64,000 bases of DNA, from the NCBI RefSeq assembly GCF_009857535.1, contig NZ_WWCS01000011.1:124001-188000 (forward strand), given 5' to 3'. The position numbers and the translations under genes were made by a program. Positions within the stretch are counted from its first letter, which is position 1. Each line of letters starts with the position of its first letter. Of the stretch, positions 9,348 to 16,080 are shown piece after piece. The notes under the pieces are model-generated. The model ran no database searches. It was not told the DNA's origin and was given only the letters and a program-made list of their open reading frames with translations. Origin of the DNA: Duganella margarita (GTDB lineage: Bacteria; Pseudomonadota; Gammaproteobacteria; Burkholderiales; Burkholderiaceae_D).

Positions 9348-9424
9348 TGGTGGGCGGTGAGGAATTCGAATCCCCGACCCCTTGGATGTCGACCAAGTAT
9401 TCTAACCAGCTGAACTAACCGCCC
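9348..9424 (-). tRNA. tRNA-Val(GAC), promoter-proximal copy
   Basis: This 77-nt gene is identical in every position to the copy at 9231-9307, including C33 and the encoded CCA. The two are separated by a 40-bp AT-rich spacer and are presumably processed from one transcript made from the promoter at 9435-9463. Confidence 0.93.
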
Positions 9425-9434
9425 GAAGACCAGC

Positions 9435-9463
9435 ATTATAGAGAGCGATCGGAAGAAAAACAA
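9435..9463 (-). promoter_or_regulatory. Sigma-70 promoter of the tandem tRNA-Val genes
   Basis: The minus strand carries TTGTTT, a 17-bp spacer and a consensus TATAAT. The -10 box ends 10 bp before the first tRNA base, so transcription would start almost at the tRNA. Spacing and -10 are ideal; the -35 matches the consensus at four of six positions. Confidence 0.75.
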
Positions 9464-9565
9464 GGGTAATGATATGAAACATTTCTAATTCTCCTATGAC
9501 AGCAAAAAAAGCACGCGCTGCCGTCATACATTAAACTGTGTCCATTAATATCTAACAACACCCCC

Positions 9566-10498
9566 ATGCAAGCAGACACCGCCACGCCCTCGCCCTCCGC
9601 CCACCTGCACGAACACCGCGATGGCGACGCCCACTATCAACACTACACCGTGCAACGCAGCCAGTCGGTGCTGGCGTGGTCGCTGGTATTGACGCTCGGC
9701 TTTGCCGTGGTGGAAGTGGTGACCGGCTTCATGTCCAACTCGCTGGCGCTGATCTCCGACGCCGGCCACATGGTGACCGACGCCGCCGCGCTCGGCCTGG
9801 CGCTGCTGGCGCAGATCATCGCCAAGCGGCCGCCGTCGGCGCGCCACTCGTTCGGCTTCGGCCGCGCCGAGGCGCTGGCGGCGTTTGTGAACAGCCTGGT
9901 GCTGCTGATCCTGGTGGGCTGGATTGGCTACGAAGCCATCAGCCGCTTTGCGCATCCTGAGGAAGTGCACGGCGCCACGGTGTTTGTCGTGGCGGGCATT
10001 GGCCTGGTGATCAACCTGATCCTGGCGTGGATGCTGTCGCGCGGCGACAGTAATATGAATACGCGGGCCGCGCTGGTGAATGTGCTGGGCGACTTGCTGG
10101 GCTCGGTAGCTGCGCTGGTATCCGGCGCCGTCATCTATTACTTCGGCTGGATGCAGATCGACCCATTGCTGTCGCTGTTCGTGGCGCTGCTGATCCTGCG
10201 CTCCACCGTCGGCGTGCTGCGCGAGTCGTACCACTTCCTGATGGGCGGCGTGCCGGAGCAAATCGACTACCTCAAAGTCGGCGCCGACCTGGAGCAGGTG
10301 GACGGCGTGTGCTCGGTGCACGACCTGCACGTGTGGGATATGTCGCCGGGTGAACCGGCGCTGATCGGCCATGTCGAAATCACCGACCTGGAACGCTGGC
10401 CCGACATCCTGCACGCCATCAAGGCCATGCTGCTGGAGAAGCACAGCATCGACCACATCACGTTGCAAGCAGAAGTGGCCCCGCAGGCAAAACCATGA
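9566..10498 (+). CDS. CDF-family divalent cation efflux transporter (ZitB/CzcD-like)
   Basis: This 310-residue inner-membrane protein exports divalent cations (Zn, Co or similar) by proton antiport. A His/Asp-rich cytoplasmic N-terminus (HLHEHRDGDAHYQH) precedes six predicted membrane helices. TM2 has the metal site SDAGHMVTDAAAL, and a C-terminal cation-efflux domain contains CSVHDLHVWDMSPG. The TM5 metal motif reads NVLGD, where CzcD/ZitB proteins usually have HVLGD, so one site-A histidine is replaced by Asn and the metal preference may differ. No strong ribosome site precedes the ATG. The stop overlaps the next gene by four bases (ATGA), so the two are translationally coupled. Confidence 0.93.
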   Translation: MQADTATPSPSAHLHEHRDGDAHYQHYTVQRSQSVLAWSLVLTLGFAVVEVVTGFMSNSLALISDAGHMVTDAAALGLALLAQIIAKRPPSARHSFGFGRAEALAAFVNSLVLLILVGWIGYEAISRFAHPEEVHGATVFVVAGIGLVINLILAWMLSRGDSNMNTRAALVNVLGDLLGSVAALVSGAVIYYFGWMQIDPLLSLFVALLILRSTVGVLRESYHFLMGGVPEQIDYLKVGADLEQVDGVCSVHDLHVWDMSPGEPALIGHVEITDLERWPDILHAIKAMLLEKHSIDHITLQAEVAPQAKP

Positions 10499-11760
10499 CA
10501 CGCCTGCTTGCCGCAGTGGCCGCCCTGCTGCTGTTCAATTCAGCATGGGCGTGCTCCTGCATGGCACGCAAAGACGCTGGATTCATCCATGCCAATCTCA
10601 AGCACTTGCCAGCCAACGCGCGCGGCGCGCTGTTCCTGACGCTGGACACGCAGCTGAAGGCGTCTGCCTTCGTGATTGCCTCCGACGCTGGCGCGCTGCC
10701 GGCCAGCCTGTCCTGGCCCGAACTGGACGGGAAGGAACAGCACTACCTCGCACGAGTAGCGCCGGCCGAAGGCTTCAAACCGGGCAAGCACTACAAGATT
10801 ACCTACCGTGGCGACAGCGTCGGCTGGGGCTATCCGGCGCAGACAGATTTTGCGATCGACATCGCGCCGCTCAAGCTGACCGATGCCCCACCTCAGCTGA
10901 TTCTCGATGGCGCGCCTGGCCGCCAACTGCTGCAACTTGAAACTAGCGCCGGCAGTTGCTCCAGCCAGCAACCGGCCACCGTGCAGAGTTTCCACTACGA
11001 CCTGCCCGCCGCCTACCTGCCTTACCGCTCGGCGCTGTATTACGCCACCAGTTCGGAAGGCGACCACCCTGAAACCTACTTCGCATCGCTATGCGGAGAA
11101 CCGTTATTTGGCGCCACCGCGTTCGGCGAACAGCATGATATGGTGCACAGCAGCTGCGACAAACCGAAGGGCCGCTTCGCGCTCCGGGGCTGGGTCGGAC
11201 TGCTGGAAGTGGAAGACCGCCCACGCCCGACCAATATCGTGCAAGTCGATCTGACCGCGCCGCGCGGCCTATCGTGCACGCCATTCGGCATTCTCAAGGA
11301 AGTGCTGTCATCACGCGACAGCCGCCGTATCAGCAACGCCACCTGCAACATCAGCCGCGCGGAGTGGTGGAGCAACACGTCCGGCATTCCGCAGGATTTG
11401 CCATCCGAATCCGACATCCTGACGCTCGTGCATGCCAACAACGGCGCGCCACGGCAATGCGTGCTGCAGGCGTTGACGACCGTACTGACGCACACGCCAG
11501 CACCAGCCCGCACGCTCGGCAACGCTCTCGGCAGCATGTTCGTGGACGACTTAATGTCTGCGAATAAGGCAACCGTCGATACAGCAATCACGCAGCTTGA
11601 CGAAGCTACCCGTCATATAGTCCTCAATGGTTTTCAGCGGCAGGAATATGTCCAGCCGCATCTGGACGCGGTGCTGACGCCGCTGCGTCCGGTGCTACGC
11701 AAGTTACAAGCCGGCGGCAAGCAGCTGCCACCCGATCTCCTCAACTATCTTAAGGAGTAA
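10495..11760 (+). CDS. Secreted protein of unknown function beginning CSC after its signal peptide
   Basis: I do not recognise this 421-residue protein. A Sec signal peptide (MTRLLAAVAALLLFNSAWA) is followed by a mature end starting C-S-C-M, and at least ten further cysteines suggest a disulfide-bonded periplasmic or extracellular protein. The sequence around residues 60-125 (LARVAPAEGFKPGKHYKITY) resembles a beta-sandwich. The C-terminal 100 residues look helical. It is coupled to the CDF exporter by a four-base overlap and followed six bases later by a serine hydrolase, so it may belong to the same operon. A mature N-terminal CSC recalls NTR/TIMP-like proteins, but that is only a resemblance. 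Confidence 0.7.
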   Translation: MTRLLAAVAALLLFNSAWACSCMARKDAGFIHANLKHLPANARGALFLTLDTQLKASAFVIASDAGALPASLSWPELDGKEQHYLARVAPAEGFKPGKHYKITYRGDSVGWGYPAQTDFAIDIAPLKLTDAPPQLILDGAPGRQLLQLETSAGSCSSQQPATVQSFHYDLPAAYLPYRSALYYATSSEGDHPETYFASLCGEPLFGATAFGEQHDMVHSSCDKPKGRFALRGWVGLLEVEDRPRPTNIVQVDLTAPRGLSCTPFGILKEVLSSRDSRRISNATCNISRAEWWSNTSGIPQDLPSESDILTLVHANNGAPRQCVLQALTTVLTHTPAPARTLGNALGSMFVDDLMSANKATVDTAITQLDEATRHIVLNGFQRQEYVQPHLDAVLTPLRPVLRKLQAGGKQLPPDLLNYLKE

Positions 11761-11765
11761 GCATC

Positions 11766-12764
11766 ATGCCGATCATCAGATATATAGCGTGCACACTCTT
11801 GATGGCGGCTGGTAGCGCGCTGGCCCAGCCACTGGATGAAGTGCTGGCCCGCTGGGACCGCGACGAACACCCCGACCTGCGCAGCGTGCTGGTAATGCGC
11901 GACGGCGCCATCGTGGCCGAGCGCTACTACAACGGCGAAACCGCCGACACGCTGCACGACATCCGCTCCGCCGGCAAAAGCATCACCGCCCTGCTGGCCG
12001 GCGCAGCAGTCGATCGCGGCAAGCTGAGTGCCGACGGCCGCATCGACCATTACTGGCCGGCCGCCAAAGGCACGGCGCTGGAAGGCGTCACGCTGGACCA
12101 GGTCCTGACCATGCGCTCCGGCCTGGCGGCTTTCGACGAAGACCCCGCCTCGCCCGGCAACGAAGACAAGATGGACGATGCCGCCGATCCGGTCGCTTTC
12201 ACGCTGGCCACGCCGGCGGAAACCACGCCCGGCGCACGCTACCGCTACAACTCCATGACCGCCTACATCGCCGGCATCACGGTCGAACAAGCCACCGGCG
12301 CCGATCTGGAAACCTTCGCGCGCAGCACGCTGTTCGAGCCGCTCGGTATCCAGCACTGGCAATGGCTGCGCGATACGGCCAATCATCCCAAGGGCCAGGG
12401 GAACCTGCTCCTGCGCACGCGCGATCTGGCGAAGATCGGCCAGATGGTGCTGGATAACGGCATGTATCAAGGGCACCGCGTCCTCAGCGCCGAGTGGATA
12501 CAGGCCGCACTGGCGCCTCGTGTCACCATCGGCGATCACGATCGCTATGCCGACCACTACGGCTATTTCTGGTATCGTAAAACCGAACGCATTGGCAGCC
12601 GCGAGATCGTCGTCCATTTCGCCTCCGGCAACGGCGGCAACAAGATCTACGTCATCCCCGCGCTAAAATCGGTGGTGGTCGTCACTTCCAGCGCCTATGG
12701 AAAAGGCTACGGACAACGACGTTCTGCAAGCATATTGCAGGCCATTCTGGAAAATCAGCCATGA
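11766..12764 (+). CDS. Exported serine hydrolase, beta-lactamase / penicillin-binding fold (class C)
   Basis: A Sec signal peptide (MPIIRYIACTLLMAAGSALA) precedes a beta-lactamase-fold domain in this 332-residue protein. The nucleophile motif is S68-A-G-K71 (DIRSAGKSITALLAG). The second motif is Y161-N-S (RYRYNSMTAYIAG), and a late GNGGNKIYVIP resembles the third (KTG-like) element. This pattern is common in 6-aminohexanoate-dimer hydrolase, esterase and carboxypeptidase relatives, so it need not be a true beta-lactamase. The stop overlaps the start of the next hydrolase (ATGA). The substrate is unknown. Confidence 0.88.
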   Translation: MPIIRYIACTLLMAAGSALAQPLDEVLARWDRDEHPDLRSVLVMRDGAIVAERYYNGETADTLHDIRSAGKSITALLAGAAVDRGKLSADGRIDHYWPAAKGTALEGVTLDQVLTMRSGLAAFDEDPASPGNEDKMDDAADPVAFTLATPAETTPGARYRYNSMTAYIAGITVEQATGADLETFARSTLFEPLGIQHWQWLRDTANHPKGQGNLLLRTRDLAKIGQMVLDNGMYQGHRVLSAEWIQAALAPRVTIGDHDRYADHYGYFWYRKTERIGSREIVVHFASGNGGNKIYVIPALKSVVVVTSSAYGKGYGQRRSASILQAILENQP

Positions 12765-13813
12765 CATACTGGACTCGACGCAACTTCCTCGGCGGCAGTG
12801 CCGCCGCGCTCCTCGGCGCCAGCGCCTTCGCGAACAATCCAGTGGCGGAAGCCTTCGCCGCCAAGCAACCTTTTTACGGCCTCGTCATGCTGGCCAAGCG
12901 CGGCGTGCCGGTCTATGTGCAAACTTTCGGCCAGGCCAATATCGAAGAGGCCAGGCCGGTGCGCAATGACACAGCATTTGCGGTCGGCTCAATCTCCAAA
13001 TGGCTGACCTCCACTACCGTGCTGAAACTGGTGGAAAGCGGCAAACTGAGTCTGGACGCCACCATCGGCAAGCTGCTGCCGTGGTATCGCGCAGAAGGCG
13101 CCGACAAAGTCACGTTGCGCCATCTGCTGTCCAACAGCAGCGGCATCCCGAACCAATTCAGCACCGCGCTCAAGGCCGATCCAACGCTACGCAATCTGCC
13201 GCTGAGCACGCGGCAGGCCGTCGAGCGCTTCTGCTCGGGCGACTTGATCTTCACGCCCGGCAGCCGCTTCGATTACGTCTCCACCAACTGGTACATCGTC
13301 ATCGGCATCATCGAAGAAGCAACCGGCTTGCCCTACCAACAAACCATGCGCAACCTCACGCTCGATCCGCTGAAACTGTCGGCCACCGGCACCGACCGCA
13401 CCGGCGCTGCCGAAGCCTACGCCAGCATCACTCCGCCGGCGCGCAAGGTCGATCTCCACCAACCGTATATGATCGCCTCAGGCGGCTACTACAGCACCGC
13501 CAACGATCTACTGCGCGCTGCCCGAGCCATTTTTAATGAAGGTTTCCTCAGCCCGCAATCCGTGCAAGCGCTGACACACATCGAAGTCCCGAGCGAAAAC
13601 TACACGCTAGGCGGACGCGTTAAAACGCTGAACATCGACGGCCAGCGACACCGCTTCGCCTGGGAGACCGGCCGCACCGGCGGCTACCGCTCCGTCCTCG
13701 GCCACCGCCTGGACGGCGAAGACACCGTCATCATCCTCAACAACACCGATCTGCCTCAAAAAGCGCTGGACGAATTTGCTTACGACTTGATGCACGCGAC
13801 GGTGGTCACCTGA
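12761..13813 (+). CDS. Tat-exported serine hydrolase, beta-lactamase / DD-peptidase fold
   Basis: This 350-residue protein begins with a twin-arginine type signal (RRNFLGGSAAALLGASAFA), unlike its Sec-exported neighbour. The nucleophile motif is S77-I-S-K80 (VGSISKWLTSTTVLKLVE). The region RHLLSNSSGIPN is typical of class C / DD-carboxypeptidase relatives. The second motif is degenerate, DYVSTNW where the family often has YSNTNY. A late ETGRTGGYRS resembles the third element. It overlaps the upstream hydrolase by four bases. The pair could act on cell-wall peptides or on small esters/amides; the sequence does not decide. Confidence 0.87.
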   Translation: MTYWTRRNFLGGSAAALLGASAFANNPVAEAFAAKQPFYGLVMLAKRGVPVYVQTFGQANIEEARPVRNDTAFAVGSISKWLTSTTVLKLVESGKLSLDATIGKLLPWYRAEGADKVTLRHLLSNSSGIPNQFSTALKADPTLRNLPLSTRQAVERFCSGDLIFTPGSRFDYVSTNWYIVIGIIEEATGLPYQQTMRNLTLDPLKLSATGTDRTGAAEAYASITPPARKVDLHQPYMIASGGYYSTANDLLRAARAIFNEGFLSPQSVQALTHIEVPSENYTLGGRVKTLNIDGQRHRFAWETGRTGGYRSVLGHRLDGEDTVIILNNTDLPQKALDEFAYDLMHATVVT

Positions 13814-13861
13814 GCCGGCGGACTATAATGCTGTCGCCTCTCAAGTGAATTAAAAGATCTT

Positions 13862-14506
13862 ATGCAGAATTTTGAAAAACGCCGCGACCGATACAATGCT
13901 TTCGCGTCGTTCGAAAACCCATTGGTCAACCTGAGCTTTGAGCTGGAAGTGCCGGATTTCCGGCCTTACTGCAAACAGCACGGGCTGCCGAGCTTCCACT
14001 TCTTCCTGTACCACGTGCTGCATGCGGTGAAAGGAATCGATAATTATTTGTACCGCATCTACAAAGGCGAAGTGATCAAGATCGAGGATTTCTGGGCCTC
14101 GTACACCGTGCTGAATCAGGATGAAAACCTGAATTTTGCGCGCTTCGTCATGACGGACGATCTGAACGAATTCATCGCCCGCAGCGTCGCGTCAGCCAAG
14201 GAAGCGGAAGCCAGCACCAAGCTGATCAACACCGCCGAAGGCCTCAGCGAATACGAACAGCGCCGCAACATTTACATCACCTGCATGCCGTGGCTGAAGC
14301 TGTCCGCAATCGAGCATCCTATCTACGAGCACAAAAGCTACGATATTCCGTCACTGGCCTGGGGGCGTTACAGCGCACCGCGCGCCGACGGCAGGCTGAG
14401 CATGACCATGGCGGTGCAGGCGCACCATGGCTTTATCGACGGCTACCACGTGCACCTGCTGGCCGAAGCCATCAGCGAGCGCATCGCGCAGACGCTGGCG
14501 TCATAA
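13862..14506 (+). CDS. CAT-fold acetyltransferase (chloramphenicol acetyltransferase-like)
   Basis: The 214 residues match type A chloramphenicol acetyltransferase in size. The catalytic HxxxD is present as H189-G-F-I-D193 within QAHHGFIDGYHVHLLAEAI. The N-terminal PLVNLSFELEV and FHFFLYHVLHAV fit the family fold, and Y-N-A-F replaces the usual H-F-E/Y-F start. It would move acetyl from acetyl-CoA to a hydroxyl group. The chromosomal location between housekeeping-type genes, with no mobile element, argues against assuming it is an acquired resistance gene. The true acceptor is unknown. It starts 48 bp after the hydrolase stop and converges with the LysR gene, overlapping it by six bases. Confidence 0.88.
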   Translation: MQNFEKRRDRYNAFASFENPLVNLSFELEVPDFRPYCKQHGLPSFHFFLYHVLHAVKGIDNYLYRIYKGEVIKIEDFWASYTVLNQDENLNFARFVMTDDLNEFIARSVASAKEAEASTKLINTAEGLSEYEQRRNIYITCMPWLKLSAIEHPIYEHKSYDIPSLAWGRYSAPRADGRLSMTMAVQAHHGFIDGYHVHLLAEAISERIAQTLAS

Positions 14507-15364
14507 CTCGCGCAGGAATGCTTGCACCGCCGCCGAATCGCGTCCCGCCTTCGAGCACACAAGGCCGAATTCACGATAGGTGGTCGGCTGCAATTGCATC
14601 ACGCGCAGGCCGCGCTGGTCGGACGGCAACGCCGATTCCGGGATCACCGACACACCCAGTCCTTCACGCACGAGCACTGCCGCGCTGGCCAGGTCCCGCA
14701 CGGTGACGCGGATGTCGTTCAACGTCACGCCGGTCTGCGTCGCCAGGCTGTGGGCGTGGACATTGCAGCCGCCGGTGGCCAGCACGAATGGCTGATCGGC
14801 CAGATCGCTCCAACTTACGCCCTGCTCGCTGGAGCGCCGGCCCAGCGGATGCTGCGCCGGCAACAGCGCTATCCAGGCATCGCGGCCGATGATCACCGCC
14901 TGCCGCTGCGGCGCCGGATTCAGCACCACGCCGAGTTCGATCGTATCTTCAGCCAGCCAGGCTTCTACTTCCTCATCCGATCCCTCCAGCGCCACCACAT
15001 CAATGCCGGGATGACGGCGCCGGAACGCCGATACCAATCCCGGCAACACCGTAGCGAGCACCGACGGAAACGTCGCCAGCCGGATGCGGCCGGCATGCAA
15101 GCCCAGCGCCGCATCGCCCAGCGCGCGGATCGCGTCCAGCTCCGCCAGCATGCCGCGCGCGTGCTGCAACACCTGCTCGCCAAGCGCGGTGAGCAGCACC
15201 TCGCGCCGCTCGCGAACGAATAGCGGCGCCCCAAGCGACGCTTCAATCTGCGCAATCGCCTGGCTGGCGCCGGACTGCGACAGCCCGACCTGCTGCGCCG
15301 CCCGCGAAATATTACGCAAGTCGGCGACGGCAGCCAGCAATCGCCAGTGGGACAAATTCATCAT
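14501..15364 (-). CDS. LysR-family transcriptional regulator
   Basis: This 287-residue protein has an N-terminal LysR winged helix (about 5-65: LSHWRLLAAVADLRNISRAA followed by QVGLSQSGASQAIAQIE) and a periplasmic-binding-like effector domain (about 90-285). It is divergent from the glutathione S-transferase gene at 15458 with 93 bp between starts, the classic layout for a LysR regulator and its target. The gene overlaps the end of the CAT-like gene by six bases, tail to tail. The ligand is unknown. Confidence 0.93.
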   Translation of the reverse strand: MMNLSHWRLLAAVADLRNISRAAQQVGLSQSGASQAIAQIEASLGAPLFVRERREVLLTALGEQVLQHARGMLAELDAIRALGDAALGLHAGRIRLATFPSVLATVLPGLVSAFRRRHPGIDVVALEGSDEEVEAWLAEDTIELGVVLNPAPQRQAVIIGRDAWIALLPAQHPLGRRSSEQGVSWSDLADQPFVLATGGCNVHAHSLATQTGVTLNDIRVTVRDLASAAVLVREGLGVSVIPESALPSDQRGLRVMQLQPTTYREFGLVCSKAGRDSAAVQAFLREL

Positions 15365-15365
15365 T

Positions 15366-15388
15366 AGAAAAACTGATAATGCGTTTCT
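15366..15388. promoter_or_regulatory. Possible LysR operator in the lysR-gst intergenic region
   Basis: AGAAA, 13 bp, TTTCT forms a short interrupted dyad immediately next to the LysR ATG and in front of the gst gene. It is the only obvious dyad in the 93-bp gap, but the arms are short. Confidence 0.35.
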
Positions 15389-15457
15389 GAAGCATTCATT
15401 TTACAGCGTCCAGACATGACGCATACAGTGACGTCTCACCGTTTAAAGGAGTTTGCA

Positions 15458-16069
15458 ATGAAGCTGTCAATGAAGCTGTATTACGCACCGCATACCTGCT
15501 CGCTGTCGCCGCTGATCGTTTTGAACGAATTGGGCCTCCCGCATGAACTGATCAAGGTCGACAACCAGAGCAAGCGCACCGCCGACGGTCGCGACTTCCG
15601 CACCATCAACCCGAAGGGCTACGTGGCGGCACTGGAGTTAGAGAATGGGGAAGTCCTGACCGAGGGACCGGCCATTATTCAATATCTGGCCGACCTCAAG
15701 CCGGAGGCAGCACTGGCGCCGCCAGCCGGAAGCTGGGAACGCGTGCGGTTACAGGAAATGCTGAATTTCATCACCAGCGAAATCCACGCCGGCGTTGCGC
15801 CGCTGTTCAACAGCGAGCTGCCGGAAGCTGCGAGAACCATCTTCCGCGACCGCCTGTCTCGCCGCATGAGCGTGCTGGAAACCACGCTCCAGCAACGCGC
15901 GTATCTGATGGGAGCAATCTTCAGCGTTGCCGACGCCTATCTGTACACCGTGCTCGGCTGGTTCCAGTTTTTCGCCATCGACCTTAACGAATGGCCGGCG
16001 GTAGCAAGCTACCATGCCGGCCTCGCCAGTCGTCCATCCATTCAAGCAGCCCAGCAGGCCCACAATTAA
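15458..16069 (+). CDS. Glutathione S-transferase family protein
   Basis: This 203-residue protein has a GST N-terminal thioredoxin-like domain (LYYAPHTCSLSPLIVLNELG, then NPKGYVAALELENGEVLTEG with the cis-Pro/Glu-Gly glutathione-binding elements) and an all-helical C-terminal domain. The first motif places it near beta-class bacterial GSTs. The ATG at 15458 follows AAAGGAGTTTGCA, a strong ribosome site; a longer reading from 15416 adds 14 residues with no such site. Divergence from lysR suggests induction by a small molecule. It converges with relA, 11 bp away. Confidence 0.9.
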   Translation: MKLSMKLYYAPHTCSLSPLIVLNELGLPHELIKVDNQSKRTADGRDFRTINPKGYVAALELENGEVLTEGPAIIQYLADLKPEAALAPPAGSWERVRLQEMLNFITSEIHAGVAPLFNSELPEAARTIFRDRLSRRMSVLETTLQQRAYLMGAIFSVADAYLYTVLGWFQFFAIDLNEWPAVASYHAGLASRPSIQAAQQAHN

Positions 16070-16080
16070 ACGCCCGTAGT

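Noticed and set aside
13862-14506. Calling the CAT-like gene an antibiotic resistance determinant
   Set aside because: Only the fold and the catalytic motif are visible; many such chromosomal enzymes do not act on chloramphenicol.
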